52,526 nt of DNA, taken from positions 1-52,526 of the forward strand of contig JAAVHF010000100.1 of NCBI GenBank assembly GCA_014799845.1, written 5' to 3'. Under the pieces are notes generated by a model. The model made no database searches. It was not told the DNA's origin and was given only the letters and a program-made list of their open reading frames with translations. A program made the translations under genes and the position numbers. Shown here piece by piece: positions 33,886 to 41,107 of this stretch. The first letter of the stretch is position 1. Every line of letters begins with the position of its first letter. The DNA is from Oscillibacter sp. GTDB taxonomy: Bacteria; Bacillota; Clostridia; Oscillospirales; Oscillospiraceae.

Positions 33886-35103
33886 TTATGCCTCCTCCAT
33901 AGCCGTCAGCCAGCTGTAATATCCCGCCATACAGTGGGCTGAGGTCAGTCCGCCCTGCTCCTGCTGGATCAGCGGGACCAGCTCTGACGTCACCTGCATC
34001 GCCGCCCGTCCCAGCAGGAACGAGGCAACGCCGTTTTGCCTGACAAGCTCAGCCACGCCGCTCATATCTCCCCGCAGAATCCCGGAGACGATCGCCATAT
34101 TGATGCCGGAGACGTTTGGGAACAGCCGCTGGAGGGCTGACGTCATTTTTTCTGTTGCCGCCCCATCCCGAAAACCGGCGTACTGCTGTCCGGTCAGTTC
34201 CATATACCGGCGGTTCATTTTCTCGTAGAGCCCGTCATATGCCTCCCCCGCGCTGTTCCTGCATGGCAGCGGCAGGTCCACACCGTAACGGTGGTATCCC
34301 CAGGCGGACAGCGGAACCTGGGTCACCAGGTCCTCGCAGTTGACAATATTGAAGATGTTCTCGTATCCCTCTTCTTTTGCCTTTACGGAAACGGCGGGGG
34401 CGGCAAAGGTATAGCCATAGACATCTGCCTTCTTCGCCCGCTTGGCGTCCATCAGGTACGCGGCCGTCATATTCGCCACCGCTCCGCCCCGGCTGTGGCC
34501 CGTCACCAGGAATTTCACCGTGTCTGTCCTTTTGATACCGATATCCGCCAGATATTCTGTCATATTCTCCAGCAGTTCATCCCGGGCCCCGGCAAATCCC
34601 TCGTGGTCGTCTCCGCTCCCGATGTTAAGATTTCCCGCCCACTCCGTATATTCCCCCGTCCCGCGAATGATGACGGCCACCAGAGGCACGGTCCCGCCTT
34701 TCCGGTCCTTCACCGATTTTGTGCCGAAAACATAGGCGGTCTGTCCGGCGGACTCCAGGGAAAGATGGTAGTTGTAGGCTTTTACCTGGCTGAATCCGAA
34801 CGCCTCCAGCGCATTCTGGGCGCCGGTCTTTTTGCCTGTCTTTACATACGCCGCGCCGCTGAGCGCCATAGCGGCCTCCGCCAGCTCATGCCGGTACGCC
34901 CCGGCGTCCTCCGCAAACCAGCCGTCATCCCATCTCACGTCTATCGCCGCCGAGGGCGCATCCGCGATCCCGGTACCGATGGTAACGGACGCCGTGACGC
35001 CCTGATCCGCCGCCGCGCCCTGGGACGGCAGCAGGCACAGCGCCATGACACATACCAGCAGCCGGCTGATCCAACATTTCTGACTGATTCTCTTTGCTGC
35101 CAT
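33886..35103 (-). CDS. Secreted lipase/esterase (class 3 lipase-like alpha/beta hydrolase)
   Basis: A 405-residue protein with a signal peptide (about residues 1-32, ending GAAA) and an alpha/beta-hydrolase fold. The nucleophile elbow GHSRGG puts the catalytic serine at 204; TYFAAPAV-like spacing and a late histidine-bearing segment (AHCMAGYYSWL) fit a class 3 lipase. No sortase or membrane anchor is seen, so it is likely released. The ATG at 35103 has AGGAAGGA upstream; a longer frame covers the promoter. Substrate unknown. Confidence 0.85.
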   Translation of the reverse strand: MAAKRISQKCWISRLLVCVMALCLLPSQGAAADQGVTASVTIGTGIADAPSAAIDVRWDDGWFAEDAGAYRHELAEAAMALSGAAYVKTGKKTGAQNALEAFGFSQVKAYNYHLSLESAGQTAYVFGTKSVKDRKGGTVPLVAVIIRGTGEYTEWAGNLNIGSGDDHEGFAGARDELLENMTEYLADIGIKRTDTVKFLVTGHSRGGAVANMTAAYLMDAKRAKKADVYGYTFAAPAVSVKAKEEGYENIFNIVNCEDLVTQVPLSAWGYHRYGVDLPLPCRNSAGEAYDGLYEKMNRRYMELTGQQYAGFRDGAATEKMTSALQRLFPNVSGINMAIVSGILRGDMSGVAELVRQNGVASFLLGRAAMQVTSELVPLIQQEQGGLTSAHCMAGYYSWLTAMEEA

Positions 35104-35136
35104 TATGATCCTTCCTGTCTGATTGATTTCAGCAGT

Positions 35137-35165
35137 ATTATACCCGATTTTCCGCACTCTTGCAA
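35137..35165 (-). promoter_or_regulatory. Sigma-A promoter of the lipase gene
   Basis: Minus-strand TTGCAA and TATAAT (perfect -10), 17-base spacer, about 35 bases before the start codon. Confidence 0.75.
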
Positions 35166-35282
35166 CCCGGCCTGACAGGAATTGCGAAGCCAAATCAGGT
35201 CAAATCCTTTTCCGGCGGCAAAACGCCGGCCGGAGATGCCCCGCCGGTGGTTTTTGAAGGGAGCATTTCCCATTTTGCCGCC

Positions 35283-35311
35283 TTGACTGTCCGCTTTTTG
35301 TGTTATATAAT
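35283..35311 (+). promoter_or_regulatory. Sigma-A promoter of the TerB_N-ATPase operon
   Basis: TTGACT, 17-base spacer, perfect TATAAT. Transcription would start near 35318, so a strong housekeeping promoter drives the two-gene system. Confidence 0.8.
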
Positions 35312-35334
35312 GACACCGAACATTTGAACGAAAG

Positions 35335-36816
35335 GTGGCGGGCGTCACGAATACAAATCCAATGAAGGCCGCCGCGGAATGGTTTCGCAGCACGGTATTC
35401 ACGGAAGAGGCCATTCAGCCAAAAGCGGCCCCGCGCACCGAGCGCCTCCCCTCCGTGATCCGCGCCGCCCGCTCCCTGGAGAACGGGGTCCATCAAAACT
35501 GGCAGTCCCGGGAATCCATTTTTATGAAGCAGGCTAAGCTGCTGGCGGGCTACGAGGATGATTACGACTACCGCGGCAGCGTCCATTGCTATTATCCCAC
35601 CTATCAGTCCCTGTCGGACCAGGAGCTTCGCGGCTACTTCTCCTGGCGGACAAAGCTGCGCAGCGGGGATGTCCGGAAGACCTCCCTGTCCTTTGCATTC
35701 CTCTATATTTACGAACTGATCAATCAGATCGGCGCTGCGGACCCCATGGACGGTTACGGTAAACTGAAAAGCTTTCAGGAGGTCTACGGCCAGGTTGACA
35801 GCCGCATTCTTCCATACACGGCGCAATGGCTCGCGGACTATGTGGTCTATTACGGGCTTGATCCGGAGCTTCTGTCCGGCTCGTCACAGGTGATACGCGA
35901 CAGAAGCATTGCCGTGCTGGAGCATATTCAGGAGCAGGACGCCTCCTCGGCTGCCGAAGCTGTACGCTGGCTGGCCCCCAGGTGGCTGGACCGCTCCAAG
36001 TTCTACGCGGCCTATCGGGAGGATATGGACGCGGTGATAGTCCGGGTGCTGCGGCGGATGTCGGCCCACTACGCCTCCCGGTGCAAGAAGACCATGGTGG
36101 AGCAGTATTTCGGCAGCTGCGCCCTGCAGCAGGCGCGTCCGTTTGACGCCGCCGTGTTCTGTGACCCGCTGAAACGGCGGAACTATGAATACATTGTGGA
36201 TGAGCAGTGTATCTGCCGCTGCAAAAACGGCCTCTGGTCCGTCTGGAAGCGCACCGCTCCCCCCAGCTCCGGCAGAAAACTGGACGCTCTGCTGAAAACC
36301 ATCGACTCCGTCATGCGTCAGGAGTTCGGTTACCGCCATCCGGTCAAGGCCGAAATAGATACCAAGTGGATCATCCGGATCATCCAGGAGGAGATCCAAT
36401 CCCTTCTGGCGGAAAAACAGGCCGCCGAGGCGAAAAAAATCACCATCAACTACGCCCAGCTCACCAAAATCCGCCAGGATGCCGCCGTTACCCAGGAGAA
36501 GCTGATCGTGGAAGAGGAAGCGGACCTGCCGGAAGAGCCCGTCCCCACGGAATATGAGCAGGCGCAGCTCTTCCCGGCGGCGGAACCCGCCGCTCAGGCC
36601 GATACTCCGCTGGACCCCGCGGAGTACCGTCTGCTGCAAAGCCTCCTGTACGGCGGGGACACCGGCTGGGTGCAGGCAGAGGGCTATCTGCTGTCCGTTC
36701 TGGTGGATGGCATCAATGAGAAGCTGTACGATACCTTCCTGGATTCCGTCCTGGACGACGCCCCCCAGCTGATCGAGGACTATATTGATGATTTGAAAGA
36801 GATGGTACGCCCATGA
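35335..36816 (+). CDS. TerB N-terminal domain-containing protein
   Basis: A 493-residue protein of the TerB_N/TerB_C type. The TerB_N hallmark is clear in residues about 75-150 (YYPTYQSLSDQELRGYFSWRTKLRSG; SFAFLYIYELINQIG). A middle helical part and a charged C-terminal third with TerB_C-like features follow (IDSVMRQEFGYRHP; EEIQSLLAEKQAAEAKKITIN). Such proteins occur with a DUF2791/BrxD-like ATPase and a large helicase, in systems proposed to process DNA or defend against it. The start is uncertain: GTG at 35335 or ATG at 35362, neither with ideal spacing. ATGA overlap with the ATPase gene. Confidence 0.85.
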   Translation: MAGVTNTNPMKAAAEWFRSTVFTEEAIQPKAAPRTERLPSVIRAARSLENGVHQNWQSRESIFMKQAKLLAGYEDDYDYRGSVHCYYPTYQSLSDQELRGYFSWRTKLRSGDVRKTSLSFAFLYIYELINQIGAADPMDGYGKLKSFQEVYGQVDSRILPYTAQWLADYVVYYGLDPELLSGSSQVIRDRSIAVLEHIQEQDASSAAEAVRWLAPRWLDRSKFYAAYREDMDAVIVRVLRRMSAHYASRCKKTMVEQYFGSCALQQARPFDAAVFCDPLKRRNYEYIVDEQCICRCKNGLWSVWKRTAPPSSGRKLDALLKTIDSVMRQEFGYRHPVKAEIDTKWIIRIIQEEIQSLLAEKQAAEAKKITINYAQLTKIRQDAAVTQEKLIVEEEADLPEEPVPTEYEQAQLFPAAEPAAQADTPLDPAEYRLLQSLLYGGDTGWVQAEGYLLSVLVDGINEKLYDTFLDSVLDDAPQLIEDYIDDLKEMVRP

Positions 36817-38126
36817 AAATACCAAGACGAATCGCTCAAACGCTGATCAACTCCCTGAAGGGCGGCGTTGTGCCCCGGGTGGGACTGCCCTATGTCACCG
36901 TCGGCCGGAAGGCCGAGATCGACGCTCTTCTTCACGATGTAGAGATCATCGCCGACGGAGGCGCGTCCTTCCGCTTCATCGTGGGCAAATACGGCAGCGG
37001 CAAGAGCTTTTTGCTGCAAACCATCCGTAATTACGTCATGGCGAAGAATTTCGTTGTGGTGGACGCCGACCTCTCGCCGGAACGGCGGCTCCAGGGGACC
37101 CGGGGACAGGGACTTGCGACCTACAAGGAGCTGGTCCGCAATATGTCCACCAAAACTAAGCCGGAGGGCGGGGCGCTGTCCCTGATCCTGGACCGCTGGA
37201 TCAGCAGCGTGCAGCAGGAGGCCATGGCCTCCTCAGGGCTGAGCATCACCGAAGCGCGGCTTGCCCCGCTGGTGGAAAAGCAGATCTCCGCCGTCATTGG
37301 TTCCCTGAACGAGCTGGTCCACGGCTTTGACTTTGCCCGGCTGCTGACGCTCTACTACAGGGCCCATGTCTCCGGGGACGACGAGACCAAGGCCAAGGTG
37401 CTTAAATGGTTTCGTGGCGAATACGCCACCAAAACGGAGGCACGGCAGGAGCTGGGGGTCAATATCGTCATTACGGACGATGACTGGTATGAATATCTGA
37501 AGATTTTCGCCTGCTTTCTGAAGCAGGCGGGCTACGCCGGGATGCTGATTCTTATTGATGAGCTGGTGAACATTTACAAGATCCCCAACGCTATCACCCG
37601 GCAGTATAACTACGAAAAGATCCTCACCATGTATAATGACACCATGCAGGGCAAGGCCCAGCATCTGGGCGTCATCCTCTGCGGCACGCCTCAGTGCATG
37701 GAGGACCCCCGGAGAGGCGTTTACAGCTACGAGGCCCTGCGCTCCCGGCTGGCGGAGGGCCGTTTCTCCGGCCAGCACAAGGATCTTCTCTCCCCGGTGA
37801 TCCGGCTCCAGCCGCTGACGCTGGAGGAGATGCTGATCCTGGTGGAGAAGCTGGCGGACATCCACGCGGGACTGTACGAGTATCCTCAGATCGTCACCCA
37901 GCAGGACATGGTGGATTTCATTGAGATCGAGTTCGGGCGCATCGGCGCGGACAGCCACATCACGCCCCGGGAGGTCATCCGGGATTTCATCGAGGTGCTG
38001 GACATCGTGTATCAGAACCCGGACGTGAAGGTCCGCGCGCTGCTGGGCAGCGAGGAATTCACCTACGCCCAAAACGCGGTACAGGGGGCGTCCACGGACG
38101 AGCGGTTCGCGGAGTTTGAGCTGTAG
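36813..38126 (+). CDS. BrxD-like P-loop ATPase (DUF2791 family)
   Basis: A 437-residue ATPase of the BREX-system ATP-binding family (DUF2791). Walker A GKYGSGKS is at 58-65 and Walker B MLILIDELVN near 246-255. Other family blocks are the N-terminal GGVVPRVGLPYVTVGR, ADLSPERRLQG, ILCGTPQCMEDPRRGVYSYEALRSRL and a C-terminal FAEFEL ending. It appears intact. It is coupled to the TerB_N gene. In relatives the next gene is a DEAD/DEAH helicase; here the next sequence is mobile-element DNA and only a tail of a coding region remains at 40422-40577. Confidence 0.88.
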   Translation: MKIPRRIAQTLINSLKGGVVPRVGLPYVTVGRKAEIDALLHDVEIIADGGASFRFIVGKYGSGKSFLLQTIRNYVMAKNFVVVDADLSPERRLQGTRGQGLATYKELVRNMSTKTKPEGGALSLILDRWISSVQQEAMASSGLSITEARLAPLVEKQISAVIGSLNELVHGFDFARLLTLYYRAHVSGDDETKAKVLKWFRGEYATKTEARQELGVNIVITDDDWYEYLKIFACFLKQAGYAGMLILIDELVNIYKIPNAITRQYNYEKILTMYNDTMQGKAQHLGVILCGTPQCMEDPRRGVYSYEALRSRLAEGRFSGQHKDLLSPVIRLQPLTLEEMLILVEKLADIHAGLYEYPQIVTQQDMVDFIEIEFGRIGADSHITPREVIRDFIEVLDIVYQNPDVKVRALLGSEEFTYAQNAVQGASTDERFAEFEL

Positions 38127-38450
38127 TTGTTTAGCACAGAAAGGCAAGAGGTAAACAACCCTTAATCTCTCGTGGGCAGCCTTTTGACTCGCTTAATCGT
38201 CCTAATTGCACCGAAAAATTTTGGGGGGCTATACTGTTGAATAGGTGATTCTCTCCACGCAGGGTGAGGCAAATGCTCGAAGGAGGCATATATCCCATTC
38301 ATAAGGTGACCCGCACCGCATTCTCCTGCAATTGACTATATATTCTTTTGATGAAATGAGCGCAATAGAATGCATTGTTTCAGCGTACTATTTCAGGCTC
38401 TGCTCTCATAGAATTGGACAAGTCAGCAAGGGAGGGGGTGGCGAGCCGCT
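38127..38450. other. Gene-free AT-rich left end of the mobile element
   Basis: No plausible coding frame. It carries an 8-base inverted repeat with an 18-base loop at its left edge (38126-38159), a promoter-like pair at 38206-38235, then about 200 bases of leader before the small ORF. No helicase 5' sequence could be recognised here. Confidence 0.5.
38206..38235 (+). promoter_or_regulatory. Promoter candidate for the small mobile-element ORF
   Basis: TTGCAC and TATACT with an 18-base spacer. It would give a leader of about 200 bases before the ORF at 38451. Confidence 0.45.
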
Positions 38451-38636
38451 GTGAAACAGCGCAAACTCAACTACCGGTTCCACGACCCAAATCCAACGGC
38501 AGCGACTGCCGGCTACATATTAAAAATTTTCATTGAGGCCAATGCCGGGAAGGTGGAGGCGGCTATCCAACAGGCCGCCGGCGCCATCCCCGCCTTGAAT
38601 GAAACGTCCGGCTGCTGTGAGGGACGCCCTGCATGA
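38451..38636 (+). CDS. Small conserved mobile-element protein
   Basis: A 61-residue protein starting MKQRKLNYRFHDPN, with AATAGYILKIFIEANAGKVE and a short C-terminus. From memory, proteins with this N-terminal pattern accompany recombinases in many clostridial integrative elements; function unknown. The start is GTG, with a GGAGGGGG site about 12 bases upstream. Its stop codon lies in the loop of the following terminator. It may be an excision or regulatory accessory factor, but nothing in the sequence proves that. Confidence 0.65.
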   Translation: MKQRKLNYRFHDPNPTAATAGYILKIFIEANAGKVEAAIQQAAGAIPALNETSGCCEGRPA

Positions 38637-38656
38637 TGCAGGGTGTCCCTCTTTTT
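38619..38656 (+). terminator. Strong terminator whose loop holds the ORF stop codon
   Basis: GAGGGACGCCCTGCA pairs with TGCAGGGTGTCCCTC around the loop TGA, followed by TTTTT. The loop TGA is the stop codon of the 61-residue ORF. Confidence 0.9.
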
Positions 38657-38668
38657 ATACTAATTCTT

Positions 38669-38754
38669 CATAAAGCGATGTAATCGCTTTATGGGGCCGC
38701 GGCCAGCGGCCCGGCGTGCCGCGCCGCCATAAAAAGATTTTTAAATCTTTTTAT
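38669..38754. repeat. Three consecutive hairpins
   Basis: Perfect inverted repeats in series: CATAAAGCGAT/ATCGCTTTATG (38669-38693, 3-base loop), GGGCCGC/GCGGCCC (38694-38712) and ATAAAAAGATTT/AAATCTTTTTAT (38729-38754, 2-base loop). They lie between the small ORF and the recombinase promoter. They may be an accessory recombinase site, a terminator block, or part of a dispersed repeat. Confidence 0.75.
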
Positions 38755-38832
38755 CAAGAAACAGTATTACGTATCAGGTCCCATAGGCTCTAATTCCTCC
38801 AATATCCGACAAATCATGAGCAGCATCCGAGA

Positions 38833-38861
38833 TTGATTCTCTATGTGGTTCATGCTATAAT
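38833..38861 (+). promoter_or_regulatory. Sigma-A promoter of the serine recombinase
   Basis: TTGATT, 17-base spacer, perfect TATAAT, 44 bases before the start codon. Confidence 0.7.
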
Positions 38862-38905
38862 GCGGATATAGCAGAACGATTCAGTTTTGACAGAGAGGTT
38901 TGCCT

Positions 38906-40441
38906 ATGAAAATCGCAGCTTACTGCCGGGTATCCACCGAGAAAGAAGACCAACTCAACAGCCTGGAAGCCCAGAAGGAGTTCTTTGGTGCGTACACCAA
39001 GCGCACGGGAGATACATTAGTCCGCCTGTACGCTGATGAGGGAATCTCCGGCACGAAAATCAAGAACCGTAAGGAGTTCCTCCGGATGATGGCGGATGCT
39101 GAGCATCACCTGTTTGACATGGTGGTAGTCAAGGACATCTCCCGCTTTGCCAGAAATACCGTTGACCTCCTACAGAACATCCGCAAGCTGAAAGCCCTTG
39201 GGATCGAAACGCAATTCCTCACCGCCAACATGACCAGCATGGGCAACAGCGAGTTTGTCTTGACCATTTTCGGCGCGCTTGCCCAGGAGGAGAGCGCCAA
39301 CACCTCCAAGCGCATCAAATTCGGTAAAGAATTGAACGCCAAGAAAGGCCGGGTTCCTAATCTTGTCTACGGATACGACAAGACCATCGGGGATTACTTC
39401 AACCTCACCATCAACGAGGAAGAAGCATCCATCATCCGTCAGATCTATCACTGGTACACCCGGGAGGGCTACGGTTCCGCAAAAATCTCCAACATGCTGA
39501 ATGAGCGCGGGTTAAAAACAAAGCGCAGCTGTCAGTGGAGCCAGAACGCCGTAGGCCACATCCTGAGAAATGAGTTGTATACAGGAAAGGTCATCAACGG
39601 CAAGCAGGAGGTCATGGACTTCCTGACGGGGCAGCGGACTGCCAAAGATGAAACAGACTGGATTGTCGTGGACAAGCCCGAACTGCGTATCATCGACGAC
39701 GAGACCTTCCAGCTGGCCCAGGAAGTCCTGCATTCCCGCCGCAGCGCTTTCAAAATGACCCGCGAGCGGCAGAGCAACAAGCACCTGTTTTCTACTCTTA
39801 TCAAGTGCAAAGAGTGCGGCTGGTCCTTCCGCCGCACCGTCCGCACCTACAAAAACACCTATGTCCGCTGGGTCTGCTCCGGCCACAATGGACGTGGAGC
39901 CGATAGCTGTCCCAATGCCGTCACCGTGGACGAGGAGGAGTTGATCGAGGTCTTGCAGGAATACTTTGCCGGAGTGTTGAAGGCGAAGAAGTCCGTCATC
40001 AGCTATGTGGTGAGCCAGTTCCAGAGGGTTTACAAGGCCAAGGACGAAAATCTGAACTATGAAAAGGAGCTGACCGCTCAGCTTGCCAAGCTGCAAAAAA
40101 CCCGGCAGAAGTACATGGATATGTACGCCGACGATTTGATCTCCCGTGACGAGCTGAACGCCAAGATCGGCGGTATGCGCAAGGAGATCGACCGTCTGGA
40201 AAACGAGTTGAAAATGGTATCCTGCAACCTGACCAAAGGCGAACAGCTTGAAAGCATCCTCAGCGGCACCTTCAAGGAGATCGAGGACATCACCGATGTA
40301 CACGAGATGACCAACACCCAGCTCAAGCGTATTATACAGAAGATCGAAGTGGATAAAGGAGGGAATGTTGACATTTATCTTCGATTGTTGGGTGATTTAG
40401 GGCTGGACAGTACCGTTCTAATTAGTGATAACCATACATAA
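38906..40441 (+). CDS. Large serine recombinase
   Basis: A 511-residue site-specific recombinase. The N-terminal resolvase domain starts IAAYCRVSTEKEDQ with the nucleophile serine at residue 10; RFARNTVDLLQNIR and NSEFVLTIFGALAQEES are the other catalytic-domain blocks. A recombinase domain (GSAKISNMLNERGLKTK), a zinc ribbon (CKECGWSFRR then CSGHNGRGADSC) and a coiled-coil near 390-470 follow, as in transposon and integrative-element integrases. All key residues look intact. An AGAGAGG site precedes the ATG. It is the only recombination gene of the inserted segment. Confidence 0.95.
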   Translation: MKIAAYCRVSTEKEDQLNSLEAQKEFFGAYTKRTGDTLVRLYADEGISGTKIKNRKEFLRMMADAEHHLFDMVVVKDISRFARNTVDLLQNIRKLKALGIETQFLTANMTSMGNSEFVLTIFGALAQEESANTSKRIKFGKELNAKKGRVPNLVYGYDKTIGDYFNLTINEEEASIIRQIYHWYTREGYGSAKISNMLNERGLKTKRSCQWSQNAVGHILRNELYTGKVINGKQEVMDFLTGQRTAKDETDWIVVDKPELRIIDDETFQLAQEVLHSRRSAFKMTRERQSNKHLFSTLIKCKECGWSFRRTVRTYKNTYVRWVCSGHNGRGADSCPNAVTVDEEELIEVLQEYFAGVLKAKKSVISYVVSQFQRVYKAKDENLNYEKELTAQLAKLQKTRQKYMDMYADDLISRDELNAKIGGMRKEIDRLENELKMVSCNLTKGEQLESILSGTFKEIEDITDVHEMTNTQLKRIIQKIEVDKGGNVDIYLRLLGDLGLDSTVLISDNHT

Positions 40442-40577
40442 GGATATCCAGGAGCGCTTGCCCCTTTACAACAGAAGCCTCTATCTACAGGTAAAGGAAG
40501 TGCTGGACGAGAACAAGGCGGAGCGCCACATCCGCGGCGGGATCGCCACCCGGCGCAAATACCGGGGCGAGCCATGA
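40422..40577 (+). pseudogene. C-terminal remnant of a helicase-like gene
   Basis: In a frame different from the recombinase, an open stretch reads KDIQERLPLYNRSLYLQV, continues KEVLDENKAERHIRGG and ends IATRRKYRGEP before a TGA at 40575. It has no start codon or ribosome-binding site of its own, but has normal protein-like composition. It lies just beyond the element, on the same strand as the TerB_N-ATPase pair, where a DEAD/DEAH helicase is expected. I infer it is the tail of that helicase, the rest lost by insertion plus deletion. The family assignment rests on context and recalled similarity. Confidence 0.6.
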
Positions 40578-40599
40578 CTGTAGGAAGCCATATTCATCC

Positions 40600-40633
40600 C
40601 GCCGGGGGCCGCTCTTTGCGGAGCGGCCCGGCG
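40600..40633 (+). terminator. GC-rich hairpin after the helicase remnant
   Basis: GGCCGCTC pairs with GAGCGGCC around TTTGCG, extended by CGCC/GGCG, 22 bases after the remnant's stop. There is no T run. It may be the original end of the three-gene operon. Confidence 0.5.
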
Positions 40634-40741
40634 TCCTCACAGAAATTGTGGACTTGCAAGGAGCCGGCAGGCGGGAAGCGCGCTCGTTTGTTCCTTTTCC
40701 TGGCAGCAAGAAGATGAAAAACCATCAGGAGGAAGAAATCC

Positions 40742-40990
40742 ATGAAGCCTTGTCATAAGCAGAATCATCTGACCCGGACCGCCGCGGTCCAGCGGACCTC
40801 TCCGTCTTCCAGAACTGTCTCTCAGACGCCGGTCCACCGCTACATCCACCCCATCCGCACCACCCGTCCTGTAACCCGAAACCAGACGGAGGAGCTGCTC
40901 GCCGGCATACTGGAGTCCCTCTCCCGTCAGTCGGAGCAGCTGGAGGAGGTGCTGCGGCGGCTGGGAAGAGACAACTTTGATACAAAGTGA
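40742..40990 (+). CDS. Small hypothetical protein with coiled-coil C-terminus
   Basis: An 82-residue protein I do not recognise. The N-terminal half is basic and rich in Thr, Arg, His and Pro; the C-terminal third (TEELLAGILESLSRQSEQLEEVLRRLG) has a heptad pattern fit for a coiled-coil. A good AGGAGGAAG site precedes the ATG, which is the main reason to accept it. It lies between the broken triad and the LCP gene, which has its own promoter. No membrane segment. Confidence 0.5.
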   Translation: MKPCHKQNHLTRTAAVQRTSPSSRTVSQTPVHRYIHPIRTTRPVTRNQTEELLAGILESLSRQSEQLEEVLRRLGRDNFDTK

Positions 40991-41019
40991 ACAAAATGGT
41001 GACAATTTTTTTGATGTGC

Positions 41020-41048
41020 TTGTGTTATGCTTCTTTTGCGAGTATAAT
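41020..41048 (+). promoter_or_regulatory. Promoter of the LCP-SLH-ddl group
   Basis: TTGTGT, 17-base spacer, perfect TATAAT, about 60 bases before the LCP start. Confidence 0.55.
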
Positions 41049-41107
41049 GGGGGTCAACGCGGCAGCGCCGCGCCAATCTTTTCAGCAGCATAAGGAGCAG
41101 TTGACCC

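Larger units (their letters stand above)
38127..40435 (+). mobile_element. Serine-recombinase insertion (small or decayed integrative element)
   Basis: About 2.3 kb between the ATPase stop and the helicase-tail remnant. It contains an AT-rich non-coding lead, a small mobile-element-type ORF, a strong terminator, a trio of hairpins and a large serine recombinase. No other cargo, conjugation or replication gene is present, so it is either a minimal element or the deleted remains of a larger one. Edges are approximate: the left end has the inverted repeat GTTGTTTA/TAAACAAC (38126-38159), overlapping the ATPase stop codon; the right end lies at about the recombinase stop codon. Confidence 0.6.

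Noticed and set aside
38127-38450. 5' part of the missing helicase gene
   Set aside because: All frames are broken by stops within a few codons and no helicase motif (Walker A, DEAD/DEAH) is present.
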